This document shows positions 10,638-22,132 of a stretch of 64,000 nt of DNA, in pieces. The translations under genes were made by a program, and so were the position numbers. Positions within the stretch are counted from its first letter, which is position 1; the number at the start of each line of letters is the position of its first letter. Under the pieces are notes generated by a model that worked only from the letters and a program-made list of their open reading frames with translations, did not search any database and had not been told where the DNA came from. The stretch is from Fulvia fulva. Taxonomy: Eukaryota; Ascomycota; Dothideomycetes; Mycosphaerellales; Mycosphaerellaceae. Location: positions 434,001-498,000 of the forward strand of contig NC_063016.1 in assembly GCF_020509005.1 (NCBI RefSeq), written 5' to 3'.

Positions 10638-12164
10638 TCAGACATGCCAGATCCCAGGGTTCACGGTCCGCCATCTATCATCCGGATCGTACTTCCTCTT
10701 GATATTTTTCAGTGTCTTCAGGGTCTGCGGCGTCAAAGACTTGAACGGATTCTGATACCTCGACGCATAATTCGGGTAAATCCAATCTTGAAAGAAACCC
10801 AGCTCCGTAAGCTTAACCTCCAGCTCACGTTTGAGCAGTTCCGTCGCTTTGTCGAAGTGATCATCCTTGGAGGGACTGCTCCACCAGAGCTCGACCGAAA
10901 TCAGTAGGAGAGGTCCATGTGCAGCAGTGAGGTTGGTGAAAATGTTGCCGCCTGTTTCGCGGGACGCTTGTATATGAGGTGTCGTCAGAGGCTGGAGGGA
11001 TACGCCGAGAGTGCTATCATCGTCGAAGCGGGCTCCTTTCGCAAAGCGGGTGATGATATGGTGCACGGCAGCCATGGCTTTGGTGTCAAGCTTACTGGTA
11101 TAAGTGAACTTGGACCGACGCAGGCCTGAGGGGTTGCTCTTGTCGATCTCTTTCGCGCTTTCAGATATGTTCATGGTTCTCAAGTTACCGCCCACTCTTG
11201 GCAGACTCTCGAAGGCAATGATTCCCTTGCTCTTGGCCTTCCCTTCTGTGTTTAGTAGGTATGCTGTGTAGACGAATTGCTTTTCCGCTTCCACCCACGC
11301 AAAGGATAGATAGCCTTGAGTTGCAAGATCGTTCGGTGCATTCAAAGCCATTTCTTCCAGCGCGCCACAGAGCCTTGGGAAATGTCGTGCCTCGTATGAC
11401 ATGGCTCCGCCGTATACTGGAGAGTTGCCAATAACTTTGACCTCGAATTTCGTGACGATACCAAATGCACCAAGCGATCCTTTGAGAGCCCAGAACAGGT
11501 CCTCGTGTCTTTTGGCATCAACCCACAACACCTCTGCGGTAGGAGTGACCACCTGAAATTTCAAAACGCTGTCACACGCCCAGCCATATTGATTGGCAAA
11601 CCAAGAGAAGCCGCCGCCCAGAATATAGCCCCCCGCAGCGACATTCCCGACCCGCCCACCGAACATGGTCAAGCCGTGTCTCTGTTCCAGCGTTTCGTAG
11701 ACATCCTGCCACCGAGCACCGGGGCCTATCTCAACAGCCAGAGGAACCATACGGACCTGATTCATTTGAGAGAGATCGAAGGTGATGCCTCGATCGATAT
11801 TCGACGCTCCCTGATTCGACGAGTGACCACCCGATGACACAGCAATGGTTGCATTGCATGGGATGATGATATCAGCCAGCGCCTGCTGGACGTCTCTGGC
11901 GTTCCGCGGATAAAAGCGGCATGCTGGCTTCAGTTCTGTTTGCTGAGCTGCCCAGTATCTATGTTGGCTGATGGAGTATTTGTCCTCGCCAGGGAAGAGG
12001 ACTCTGTTTCGAAAGGTCCCTGCGAGTAAGTGGCATGCTGTGGTCGTTCCAAGAGACTGCGGTAGGCCAGATGTCTGATCGACAAGTTGTGCTGCAGTCA
12101 GAGGGGTGAAGATACTGAGGAGGCAGTATACCAGTAGCCATGTCGGCACGTATGCTCCAGCCAT
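10638..12164 (-). CDS. Secreted FAD-linked oxidoreductase (berberine-bridge-like, PCMH-type)
   Basis: A single-exon 508-aa protein with an N-terminal signal peptide (about 1-26, LLVYCLLSIFTPLTAAQ). An FAD-binding type 4 domain covers about 75-255: the SGGHSSNQG motif places His114 as the probable 8-alpha-histidyl FAD attachment site, and GRVGNVAAGGYILGGG is the conserved glycine-rich part. The Cys used for a second, 6-S-cysteinyl bond in bicovalent members is not seen, so attachment is probably monocovalent. The C-terminus has a BBE-type tail (IYPNYASRYQNPF..PDDRW). Family members oxidise sugars, alkaloids or secondary metabolites; the substrate here is unknown. It is divergently transcribed from the Q-rich gene across 313 bp. 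Confidence 0.85.
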   Translation of the reverse strand: MAGAYVPTWLLVYCLLSIFTPLTAAQLVDQTSGLPQSLGTTTACHLLAGTFRNRVLFPGEDKYSISQHRYWAAQQTELKPACRFYPRNARDVQQALADIIIPCNATIAVSSGGHSSNQGASNIDRGITFDLSQMNQVRMVPLAVEIGPGARWQDVYETLEQRHGLTMFGGRVGNVAAGGYILGGGFSWFANQYGWACDSVLKFQVVTPTAEVLWVDAKRHEDLFWALKGSLGAFGIVTKFEVKVIGNSPVYGGAMSYEARHFPRLCGALEEMALNAPNDLATQGYLSFAWVEAEKQFVYTAYLLNTEGKAKSKGIIAFESLPRVGGNLRTMNISESAKEIDKSNPSGLRRSKFTYTSKLDTKAMAAVHHIITRFAKGARFDDDSTLGVSLQPLTTPHIQASRETGGNIFTNLTAAHGPLLLISVELWWSSPSKDDHFDKATELLKRELEVKLTELGFFQDWIYPNYASRYQNPFKSLTPQTLKTLKNIKRKYDPDDRWRTVNPGIWHV

Positions 12165-12477
12165 GTTGATGTTAGACGGCAGGAGTATTTCTCAAGATCA
12201 GGTACCCACGAACATCTGTCCTCGAGGGACACGAGAGATAGCACTCATAGCATGTCGGTAATGATAATGAATGCCGAACACGCCGCACGCGTCCCATGGG
12301 GATCGTGAATAATGTCAAAATGTGTAGTGGTCCCGAAGGTTCACGGAGCACGGATACGCAAGGTTGTTGCCGCGCGCCAAGGGCAAGAACGCGCTAGTGA
12401 CTTAGCTCCGATCGGCCAACGGAGCTCCTTGCTTCTCGTAACGTGGTGCTGCTCAGGTTAGGACATCCACTCCATAG
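12165..12477. promoter_or_regulatory. Shared divergent promoter region
   Basis: 313 bp between the starts of the oxidoreductase (minus) and the Q-rich gene (plus). It must hold both promoters; no TATA box or repeated site stands out. Confidence 0.45.
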
Positions 12478-13986
12478 ATGGCTATGGACCTGGATTGGAA
12501 TGACCCGATGGCCATGTTTGGTGGTGGCTTTCCTGCAGAAGCGCAGCAACAGCAACAGTCGCATGACGAAGTAGCAGATGATGACAACGACGACGATTTC
12601 TATGGCGAACAGACTCAACAGGACACCTCCATGGGTGGTATGCAACAGCAACAGCAACAGCAACAGCCAACCGCACAAGGAGGTGCGCAGCCAGGTGTAC
12701 GTATCCTACAATCAGTTGTCGGTGGATGGACTGACTTGGGAGCACGTGTGTAGGCTTCTGACTTTGCCGACCAGAGCAGAACAGCAGTACCCGCTCAGCA
12801 TGTTCCGACACCAGCACCACCGCCAGCCGCTGCAACACTGTCACCCAAGCAAAAGGCCGACAACGAGCGACAGCTGCAGTTGCTAAAGGCGAAGCTTCTC
12901 GCCAAGCGGCAGAACACGCCTTCTCGCCCTGCCTCGACCACGGCACAGGTTGGCACTCCCACACCTGCACTCCCACCGCCCCAGCTTCATACAGCTCCAC
13001 CAGCTGCTGCGACCAATGTGACTGAGACAAAGGAAGAGGAAGAGGGGAAGATTTCAGATGGCGTGAATGGCATCGACGCGTTGCTTGACCAGGGCAAAGC
13101 CATGGCAGAGGCCCGCAGTGCTGCTGAACTGGCCAGTGCCAGCGCGCCTGCACACTCGACACCCAATGGTTTCGCGAGTCAGCATCGCAGCAGCGTCCAG
13201 CAGGACAAGCAACCAGTACCGCAACCTCGACCAACACCCCAAGTCGCCCAAACCCCGCAACGTTCTACTAACCTTTCAGATGAGTACTATGCTGATCTCC
13301 CAGCTTGGCTGGAGATGACAGGATACCACGACGTCGCTTTCCGCAACTCCAAGTTATCGGTTAACAAGCAGCGCCGTGAACTGGAGCGCCAGGCAGCAGA
13401 GATCGCGGAGCAGATTGAGAGGATCAAACAGAAGGAGCAGGAGACTATCATGGAGCTAAGGGCCAGCAGCACACCCATCACCACTAACATGGCTGCACCG
13501 CCACTTCCTAAGACGATGCCCACTCCACAGGCCAATGGCACTAAGCGTGGACGTTCGCCGGATCTGTTCGGCTCAGAGAAGGCACGTCGGCAGGAGAACG
13601 GTGGCTTCCGCATCAGAGGTGCCAACGAGTCATCGACCGACGCTCGTCCATCTGAGCGACGTTTCTCACGCAGCCCGCCTGGTCTTGATCGTCGCATCAG
13701 CTACCCAGACGGTCGCCGCCGCTCGACAGAGGGCAAGAGTCGCGACCCTTCCCTTGAGCGCCGTCAGTCGTACTACCGCCGTGACGACGAAGCAGCACCA
13801 CCAACACCTCGCTACAACGACCACTGGGCACCACAGTCCCCACGCGATGGTCCACGTCCGAGTCCACGGTACCCTGCTGGACCAGGTAGGCAAAACTCAT
13901 ACACTCGAGCTCCACAGTACAGCGGCAGTGCAAGCTTGAACAATCGTAAGGGAGGTCAGGCGAACGGTCGTCCAAAGCCGAAGTAG
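12478..13986 (+). CDS. Low-complexity Q-rich / RS-rich protein with central coiled coil
   Basis: Two exons, 12478-12696 and 12775-13986 (476 aa); the intron has a strong GTACGT donor, a CTGAC branch site and a CAG acceptor. The N-terminus is acidic and glutamine-rich (CAACAG-coded run, Q about 56-63). The core holds a conserved-looking segment YYADLPAWLEMTGYHD (about 244) followed by a charged helix (NKQRRELERQAAEIAEQ, about 270-297). The C-terminal 150 residues are Arg/Ser/Pro-rich (SRDPSLERRQ, RRISYPDGRRRS), typical of nuclear RNA-associated or disordered proteins. The DLPAWLE..GYHD motif occurs, as I recall, in other filamentous ascomycete proteins of unknown role. Function not assigned. 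Confidence 0.75.
12642..12666 (+). repeat. CAACAG microsatellite coding a glutamine run
   Basis: An imperfect CAA/CAG hexamer array inside exon 1 of the Q-rich gene gives eight consecutive Gln. A second, shorter Gln run lies at about 12544-12560. Confidence 0.8.
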
Positions 13987-14669
13987 CACAGAGGACGAAG
14001 ACGAAGTGCAAAACACTTGATGTCCTAGAGAGTTTCAGCAATTGTGTAATGAGCAGAACTTGTGCCATACCTGAGCCAGCTTTCCAGCTGACGCCGTTTC
14101 TACAACTGTCAGGACTGAGTTCAATCTCCATGTCAGAACAACTCCCGCACCCGTGTGATGTCGACAAGCACACGTCGTCCTCCTGACGAGACACTTCCCC
14201 TGGTCAAGGTGGCAAAAGAAACAATATCTGACAGGTGCAGGACATTCTGTTGTTTCCAGCTATGTCGCACTTCACAGGAGTCTTGCTCGACAAGCCTGTG
14301 AGACTCCAAATTCTTCACATGCCTCTGACTTTCGAAGCCTGATACATACAGCCCATCCAACTAGACTGTCACCGAGCATATATCCTCCAGTCTACCCAAC
14401 GTCATCCAAGTACCTCTAAGCACCACACACTCACACCACAGCCACACAGATGGGCTCAAACAACCCCCTCACCCGCATCGACTGGCCGAACCATATAGCT
14501 GCAGCTCGACGAGGCTGTGCTGGGAAGAGCAAGAGTGGATCATCAGAGTGGTCTCAGACGGTTCTTGAAGTCAGCTTGGCGAGCGCGAAAGGAAGAGGCT
14601 GATTCGGTACCAGTACAATGACATGTGTAGAATGTATAAAGTGTTGACGAAAGCTTTTCCTCAAACCTT
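13987..14669. other. Intergenic region between convergent genes
   Basis: About 680 bp between the 3' ends of the Q-rich gene and the FSH hydrolase. Only short overlapping open frames without protein character are present. It presumably contains both 3' UTRs. Confidence 0.4.
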
Positions 14670-15572
14670 CTATACAATCTGCCTCTCCACCCTCTCCACC
14701 ACCCTCACCAAATCCCTCACAACATGCGGCACTCTCGGCACCTCATGACCCCCTCTATGATCATACACAATCCTCCTCGCTGGATCACTCAGCATCGCGA
14801 GCTGTACATGAAACGCACTCATAGGATCCTTGTGCCCGTACACATGCGCCATTGGAATATTCAATCTCGCCTGCTCTGGCAGATTCGACAGATCCAGACC
14901 ATACACATCCTTCTCGTCCACGGGCGGTAATGTCCAAGGGTCTCGAGTGATGGCTTCCTTCCCGTCCCAGAGGGTAGAGGGCGAGTCCCAGAGGTCGACG
15001 CGAGTGCCATTCTGCATCATTGCCTCGATTTTCTTGGCGTTGCGGTCGCTCGCCGTGTCTAGATCCTTGCGTGTTTGCACAACAAGCGCCTTTGCTTTCT
15101 CCGAGATGAGCATATACTCCTCCAAGAAACTATACGGCATCCCGCCACATATACATATCGCCGCCTTCCACGGGATTGGGATGCCCTCGTTTTGGCAGTA
15201 CAGTGTCGTCGCCGCAAGGAGAGCGGTGCCTTGGCTGAAACCTATCACGACGTCGTAGACTTTTCCGCTGTTGGTTATGTGTTGGAGGAGATGTTTGATG
15301 GCGAGGATCACGGTTTCTTTGGAGAGGGATTGCCACCAGGAGTAGTAGGGTGGGTCGAAGAAGGGTTTAACGCCGGGACCTGCTGTGGAGGGACAGGGGC
15401 CGTCTAGGAAGTCGAAGGTGTGGGAGCCGGGGAGGGAGGATTTGAGGGCGCCTTTGATGTGTTGTTAGTGATGTGGCACTTGTTACAGGATGTTTTGCTG
15501 GAGTAGCGTACTGAGTTGGTAGCCTAGGATGTGCCCGCTTGTGCCGGAGCCGTGGAGGCACAGGAATCTCAT
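14670..15572 (-). CDS. FSH1-family serine hydrolase (alpha/beta hydrolase)
   Basis: Two exons on the minus strand, 15572-15512 and 15451-14670 (280 aa), joined across a 60-bp intron (GTACGC, CACTAAC, AAAG). The join gives the family start MRFLCLHGSGTSG followed by ..QLSALKSSLPGSHTFDF. The catalytic triad is visible: nucleophile Ser93 in GFSQG, Asp229 in YGHKDPM and His256 in RGGHEVP. FSH1 proteins are cytosolic esterases or thioesterases related to yeast Fsh1 and to hydrolases often found near polyketide synthases; no such cluster is in this window, so the substrate is unknown. It is divergent from cutC, 1.1 kb away. Confidence 0.88.
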
Positions 15573-16698
15573 TGTGCTTGGATAAATTCTCTCAATCGGG
15601 AAGAATGTATGTTGAAGAACGTGGGAGATGGTATTCGTGTAGATTGTGAGATCGCTAAGTTCCTGGAATGGGATTACTTCGGAGCCCGGATATGTCGAGA
15701 AGGACAGCAATCTTGAAGGCTTCAAGGTGACGTGTCAGCCATACTGGTAAGCATGATGGCGACAGGGAGAGTGGACAGAGTGCACAGCGTCGAACTGCTC
15801 GGATGAAGGGCATCTTGTTGGTGAGGTTGAATGTATCTCAGACGCTGACAGCGGCTATGTAATGCACGCTAGACCTATATCATGCCTAAGATCAATGCTT
15901 AGCCGGTCTGGGCAGCACGAGATTGTGGAAAGCAGTTCCTCTTTCGTGACCACTTACCTCCTACATTTGACGTCAAGTATCACTTCATTCCTTGTCGCTT
16001 CAATGCCCATCTTGTTATGTGGGATAGCATCAGCACTGCCTTCGCGTCATGGACAGCTGCTGTCACATCGATCAGGGTTGAGTATTGTCGCCTTCAGAAT
16101 CTGCTTGAATACTCCTGGAGTATGACTTGGTTCGCGACTGCATAGCCGCGATCTGAGGACGCCGACTTTGCAACAGAAGCTCCTGCAGATCTGAACGACT
16201 GTGCACCTGGCTTGCTGCCCTGCCCTGTGGAAGGCAACACATGCCGCACCTGCTTACCAAAAGACGCAGGACACACTTCGCGACCACTCAGAACGCAGTG
16301 CCGTTATGATAGCTCGCCTGAAGCCGCCACACTGTTCATACCTCAGCGGTGTGCTTCTCGAAGATAGCTGCTCCGGCAAATCCTGTAGGATGCTCGTTTT
16401 TATGGAGCTGCAGGCACCATTGACATCACGAGACAAATTGGCTCCGCGAGTTGCTATGGTAAGAGCGAGGAGTTGACAGACGCTGGTCCTCGATCAAGCC
16501 GAACAACAACAGAAGGTGCACGGCATGCTGAGATGCGACTGCCATTTCACGAACAGCATCAATACTTCCAGACACACCGCCAGCAGGTGCTAGGTCCGAC
16601 CATGCCCCGCGCTGGCAACATCTTTTCCTCCTTCAACTCAACGACTCAACAGGCATATCAAACAGAACACATTCAATACACTTACCACGATAGGTGAC
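15573..16698. other. Intergenic region between FSH hydrolase and cutC
   Basis: About 1.1 kb between two divergent genes. I see no convincing third gene, RNA gene or repeat; the open frames present are short and overlap on both strands. Confidence 0.4.
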
Positions 16699-17550
16699 AT
16701 GGCTGACCAGCTGGAGATATGCTGTTTCAACCTCGAGAGCGCATTGATAGCAGCACGAGAAGGTATACACATGAACGCGTCTTGGCCATTTCCCGGAGCC
16801 CGTCATTGACCATGCTTTCTTCCAGGAGCCCACCGTATCGAGCTTTGCCAACACCCTGAATTGCAAGGCACCACACCGCCGAGAGAATGGTTGATAGCAA
16901 TCAAGGATGAATATCCAGAGATCCCAGTGTTCATCATGATCCGCCCAAGAGGTCGCAACTTCGTCTACGGCCCAAGCGAGATTCAGCAGATGAAGGATTG
17001 CATCGAGTCATTCAAAGACATTGCAGACGGCTTCGTCACCGGCTGCTTAACTGAGATGAAGGAAGTCGACATCCCCAAAACGACAGAACTGGTCCAGGCG
17101 GCTGCGCCTCTACCTTGCACTTTCCACAAAGCTTTCGATGAGATATATTTCCACCATCGGGCCCTCGAAGATGTCATCTCAACAGGTACGTCTTGGTCCT
17201 AAGAGCCCGAGAGCCCACGCTAAGTGACTGCAGGCTGTTCAGCGCTTCTTACCTCAGGAGGGGAAAAGACGGCTGCAGAAGCCACTGACTCGTTGAAAAC
17301 GCTTGTGGCGAGGGCGATAGGCCGAATCGACATCATTGCTGCAGGAGGTATTCGTGCCGACAATGTCGATCTCATCAAGGACTACAGTGAAGCGCAATGG
17401 ATTCACTCATCGGCCATTCGCGAGGGCTCCTCGATCGCGGACGCCGATGAAATCAAGGCGATGCTTAAGGTCGTTGATCCGATGGGTCAAGGGGAGAGGG
17501 ACATGGCGGCGATGGAGAGGGACCTGCTGACATTCCCTAAGAAGGAGTGA
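16699..17550 (+). CDS. cutC: CutC-family copper homeostasis protein
   Basis: Three exons, 16699-16762, 16826-17185 and 17234-17550 (246 aa), with introns of 63 and 48 bp. The splices restore the CutC signature: MADQLEICCFNLESALIAAREG then AHRIELCQHPELQGTTPP at the N-terminus (TIM-barrel strand 1), IPVFIMIRPRGRNFVY, CTFHKAFDE, a SALLTSGGEKTA loop and IIAAGGIRADN near the end. CutC is a conserved cytosolic TIM-barrel protein linked to copper tolerance in bacteria; its biochemical activity is uncertain. Length fits the family (about 240-270 aa). Confidence 0.92.
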
Positions 17551-18303
17551 CGAGTGGTCGAGTCAATGACGTACCGGCGTGTCACGGGGATAAAGCGAAT
17601 ATTGTGAGGTACTCGTTTACATTACTACACATTCGTCCGATATGTAGAAAGCAGCACCAGCAGATTATAATGACACCAGGTCAAGATCGCGAACAGACTT
17701 TCTCGCACGGTGTCAGCTTCTCACAAAGTCCAGCCTACGGCGACTCCAACTCTTCAACATGTACCACAGACCGTCCTTGAGCCGACAAGGCTATACAGCT
17801 TCTCCCCACGACTCCATGAGGCGGTGCAACAGATATAGTTTCAGACTCCCTAACTGGCACATCGTGGCGACCAAGACAGAGTGCGATGTCTACCCGCAAC
17901 AGACACCGGCGACGCAAGATGAGCAACACTAGCTGCAGTCGCCAAGCCGGATTCAGAGATGGACTTGCCTCTTAGACTTGCAGGTCCCCCGTCCCTTTGC
18001 TTGATACGATGGGCTATTGATTTGTCGTTCTGCTTGTTGTGGTCGCGGAAGAGTATGTGCTGTGTCGAAGCAGTACTAAAAATCGGTATTATTGGGGAGC
18101 GTGGCATGATTCGAAACGTCTTCCCTAAAGCTGAGCTCTCGTCGACATTGCATGTGATCAGCTGCAGCCTGAATAAGCGGCGGTCTGATCAAGGAGCATT
18201 TCCCGAACATGGATGAAGGCCTTAAAATTCTATTTCTTACACAGAATATGATATCCATACAGCACCATCACAGCTGACTGTGTACATGCTTGCAACGCCA
18301 ATT
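17551..18303. other. Intergenic region between convergent cutC and thiolase genes
   Basis: About 750 bp between two 3' ends. No gene-like frame was recognised; presumably 3' UTRs and spacer. Confidence 0.4.
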
Positions 18304-19572
18304 CTACTCAGCGACCCAAACCGCCGCCATACCCATACCTGTACCGACACACATGCTCGTCAAGCCAACCTGCTTGCCAGTCCTCTTAAGCTCGTACAGC
18401 AACGTGCTAACCTGTCGCGCACCAGTGCAACCAAGAGGGTGTCCAAACGCAATCGCACCACCCTTCGGGTTGATCTTCTCGGACGGAATCTTAAGCTCCT
18501 TGGCACACCACAGACATTGCGATGCGAAAGCTTCGTTGATCTCGAAGATGTCGACATCATCGATTGTAATGCCGGACTTCTCCAGCGCGACGGGGATCGC
18601 TTTCCATGGTCCGATACCCATCAGAAGCGGCGGCACACCGACGATTGAGGCTTGCACGAACTTGCCGATGATCTGTTGTCCGAGCTTCTCTGCTGTGCTT
18701 CTCTTCATGAGCAGCACTGCTGCGGCGCCGTCTGACACTTGCGAGGCATTACCAGCGTGGATTGTGCCGTCCTTGGCGAACGCAGCGCGGATCTTGCCCA
18801 GGGACTCCTTCGTCACCTCGCGAACACCATCGTCCCGCGAGACTGTGATTTCGCTGACTTTCTCCGTCTTGGGATCCTCCCACTTGACCTTCAGAGGCGC
18901 AATTTCCTGGTCAAAGAGCCCTGCCTTCTGTGCCTTGATGGCTTTCTGGTAGCTGCTAGCCGCAAACTCGTCCTGGTCCGATCTGCTGATGCCGTACTCT
19001 TTCGCCATGTCCTCGCTGAGCTTGCCCATGGGCACCTTGCACTCGGCGGCATCCTTGTGGTTCTCAAGAAGCTCGCTGAATTCCGTTACTGCGCCTGGGC
19101 CGTATTGTGTGCTCATGCTTTCCACCCCGGCGCCGATGCCGATGTCGATCATGCCGGACTTGATGGCGTTGGCGATTTCGGCACATGCTTGTAGCCCTGA
19201 GCTGCATTGTCGGTTCAAGCTCTTGACACCGGTGGTGTTGGGGAATCCAGCTGCCAATGCTGCTGCGCGGAACTCTGTAGCGCCGCCGCCGGGGGCGAGC
19301 ACACATCCGACGGAGATGTCTTCGACGAGCCTGGGGTCGATGCCAGAACGCTGGATCAGGTTGGTGAAGGCGCCGTGCAGGAGGTCTGCGCCGGCTGTGT
19401 CCTTGAAGCCGCCCTTTCCACCTCTTGTGATTGGGGTGCGGAGGGCGCAGGTGACTACGACATCGTCTGGGCGTTTCTCGAGGAGACCTGGTCGGCCTGA
19501 TGGACCTAGCTGGCCTTGCACTTGGGAAAGGCGAGCCTGAGCGGCCGCGTTGGTTCCTGCTTGGTTGGCCAT
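18304..19572 (-). CDS. POT1: Peroxisomal 3-ketoacyl-CoA thiolase with PTS2
   Basis: An intronless 422-aa protein catalysing the last step of beta-oxidation, thiolytic cleavage of 3-ketoacyl-CoA. Residues 14-22 (RLSQVQGQL) match the PTS2 consensus (R-L-x5-Q-L), indicating Pex7-dependent import into peroxisomes. Catalytic features are Cys123 in NRQCSSG, the NEAFASQ motif, His in GGAIAFGHPLGCTGAR, and the second Cys in MCVGTGMG near the C-terminus. Length matches yeast Pot1/Fox3 and mammalian ACAA1. The start is the first ATG after an upstream stop, and PTS2 lies at the expected distance from it. Confidence 0.95.
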   Translation of the reverse strand: MANQAGTNAAAQARLSQVQGQLGPSGRPGLLEKRPDDVVVTCALRTPITRGGKGGFKDTAGADLLHGAFTNLIQRSGIDPRLVEDISVGCVLAPGGGATEFRAAALAAGFPNTTGVKSLNRQCSSGLQACAEIANAIKSGMIDIGIGAGVESMSTQYGPGAVTEFSELLENHKDAAECKVPMGKLSEDMAKEYGISRSDQDEFAASSYQKAIKAQKAGLFDQEIAPLKVKWEDPKTEKVSEITVSRDDGVREVTKESLGKIRAAFAKDGTIHAGNASQVSDGAAAVLLMKRSTAEKLGQQIIGKFVQASIVGVPPLLMGIGPWKAIPVALEKSGITIDDVDIFEINEAFASQCLWCAKELKIPSEKINPKGGAIAFGHPLGCTGARQVSTLLYELKRTGKQVGLTSMCVGTGMGMAAVWVAE

Positions 19573-20737
19573 GATTGTGGTGGGGTGCTAGTGGTGTGGA
19601 GGTGGGTTGAGGAAGATGGAGAGATGTTAGTAGTGAAGGAAGTTTTACGTGTGGTTAACCAACCCGAGGCCAGATCCTCGTCAAGTGTCCTTGTGAGCAC
19701 TGCATCAACAAAGTCACGATCATTGACCGAGGCATGTGAAAGAAGCCATTCCAGCCAGTCAGACGCGAGGGCTGGACCGAGGCGTGAGGTCATGGTTGCT
19801 GTGCTGACCTCGCGTTTTCTCTGCTGTGTGTCTGCCTCTGCAGTGCGACGTGATCGAGACCATAGCCCAGTATGTCAATGCATTCGTGTACAGGTCGACG
19901 GGGTGAATAGGAGCATGCACTTCGTTCCAACACCGTGAGAGAGAAAGATCAGTGGCCCGTGCTGTCGGGGAAGTGTTCGCCGAATATTCCGCATCGCACT
20001 TCACGGTACATCCCGCCATCCTACATTCACATCATGCTGTTGACACCTGCACGTGAGCTTGGCCAGAGCATGGACGTTGCTTCCCTCACAGGGCCCAGCA
20101 CGCGGATATACCACGGCCGCGCAAACCTGCCCAAGTCCAAGATCGCGGCGCCTGAGCGCCATCATTCACATACGACACCTGTTTGCTCGCTACGTGGCTG
20201 CTAGCACATCGTTCTGTTAACATGATCAAGCAGATTTGGAGGACTTTGTTCACGTCGCACACCTTCAAGCTGCTCAGATGGCAGATGGCAGATGGCATTC
20301 TCCCGTCAGAGATTGTGAAGTTCTTTCCGTCAGTAGTCACCATGGAGGCGAGGGCGACTTAGCAAGCCATCTGATGGATCAGGCAAGAAGATGTGTTACA
20401 AGTGCCTATCTTTTTGAGTCTTCGGTGCATCTTACCTTACTGTTTCCACGCGCAAGGACAGCGTCCCTGCCATCGGGGCAAAGCAGGTACCCCGAGTCTT
20501 GCGAGCGAATTCGCATTGGCCTAAGAGCTTTGAGAACCACAAGCCAGGTGAATGGAGATACGACTGGCTCAAAGCATGTGATTCGACGCCTGCATTCACT
20601 GCATCTACGTGGAATGCAACTTAGCGGCAAAGACACGCGTGGTGCCATTTCTAACCCCTTCAGGACACATCCGCAAACAAATTATTACAGCCAGTGACTG
20701 CATCAGACAACCTCGCACATTACACGCCGCAGCAAAG
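19573..20737. other. Intergenic region between thiolase and BTB genes
   Basis: About 1.17 kb between divergent genes. The longest open frame (153 codons, plus, 20236-20697) lacks an ATG start and recognisable protein character. Nothing else is supported. Confidence 0.35.
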
Positions 20738-21576
20738 ATGGTCTACCATATGCCAGAGTGCCGGGACTTTTCAAGGTAAGACATCAGGCATTCTCTACGC
20801 AGAACAAAATTAATTCTAGTAGTTTTTTGCTCTCGGCCGAGCTCAGCGATGTCACCATCCAATACGAAGACGGTCTATTACCCGTTCACAAGATCATCCT
20901 AGCGCAGGCCTCCGAATACTTCAAAACGCTTCTAACGGGTCCGTTCGCTGAAGCAGGTATGTGCTATGATCTTCGGACACACGCTCCGTGAATGCATTCA
21001 GGAGATGACTAACGCCTCGCCTTCTGTGAGTTAGGCCAACGCATTGTCGAGCTCATAGATGATCCACCCATGGCTATCGAAGGCATGATAGCATGGATCT
21101 ACGGCATGCAATTCAACCCACGAGATCGCTACAACAAGTACATCGAAAACTTCCATTTCGTCACAAGCGACGAGACTGGAGTCGAGTTCGTAAAATATCA
21201 GGTGGACCTGTTCTTCACGGCTGAGAAGTATCTGCTATCTCGACTTGCGACAAGCGTCGAAGGCTACTTCTTCCACATGCTGTTGGATGTATCGCGACAA
21301 GTGGAGTTCTTGCACGTCATCGCCAAGCACGTGTACATCGCTCGTGCTGAGGAAGCAGTGGCACTGCGTGTACACGTGGCTAATGCGTACTTGGAGAGGA
21401 TACGTTCTATTAAGGATACCGAGGAGTTGAAGCAGCTGCTCTTGGACATCCCGGAGCTGGCGTTCGATATCATTCGAGCGGGCGCTACATTACCTGCTGC
21501 TGAGGAGGAAGACGATAAGCCAAGAAAGGTTTCATCTGGAAGCGGTGCGTTTCCACCACTGCCTAGATCGCGTTAA
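20738..21576 (+). CDS. BTB/POZ-domain protein
   Basis: Three exons, 20738-20775, 20820-20956 and 21035-21576 (238 aa). Intron 1 (44 bp) is short but starts GTAAGA and ends CTAG; intron 2 has GTATGT, GACTAACG and TTAG. The product begins MVYHMPECRDFS and enters a BTB fold at about 17-110: LSDVTIQYEDGLLPVHKIIL, ASEYFKTLLTGPF, AIEGMIAWIYGM. The second half continues the usual helical region of fungal BTB proteins (YQVDLFFTAEKYLLSRLATSV) and ends in an acidic/polar tail. These proteins dimerise and often act as Cul3 adaptors, but no partner domain is visible here. Confidence 0.82.
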
Positions 21577-22132
21577 GCGTGTATGCCACTCTCTGCAGCC
21601 GAGGAGCGATATCATAAATAGCGATCGCTTCGGGTCTTTCGTGGATTATGGACATTCGATGAAGAGGGGAATAGTCCAGCTACTGGCTGCGCTGCGGAAA
21701 GGGTGTGACACATTCGAGTCACTCACGAGTCAGAAGCAACGGCACTTCGAAAGCTTGTGGTGAGATATTGTGTGAAAAGGCTGAGGGCTATCAATGACAG
21801 ACCAGAATCCAACGACATACTGCTCAGCATGATGGAGATGGTGTATAATACAAGCGGGCGCCTCGACGCTGTCATTCAGTTTTAAGGTCGAAAGATGAGA
21901 AAATGGTCTGGCTGCTGAGTCCGTGGTAGAGCCAGTGGAGACTGATCGAGTTGCTTCAATGGCGCGCGAGGATGGGACCAAAGGCTCGTCCACCATCTTC
22001 CGCGATCTACACGGCGCAACATGCATTGTACGCCATGAGTGTTGCATTTGACTCCTGCTACAACTCATTCGCCAAATCATCCAAGTCTATCTCAGGCTTA
22101 CAAGCTCTCTTCCGTATCTTTGCTCCTCGCTT
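21577..22132. other. Intergenic region between convergent BTB and carboxylesterase genes
   Basis: About 560 bp between two 3' ends with only short, unconvincing frames. Confidence 0.4.

Noticed and set aside
20236..20697. 153-codon plus-strand frame
   Set aside because: No ATG at its start, no protein-like pattern and no conserved motif.
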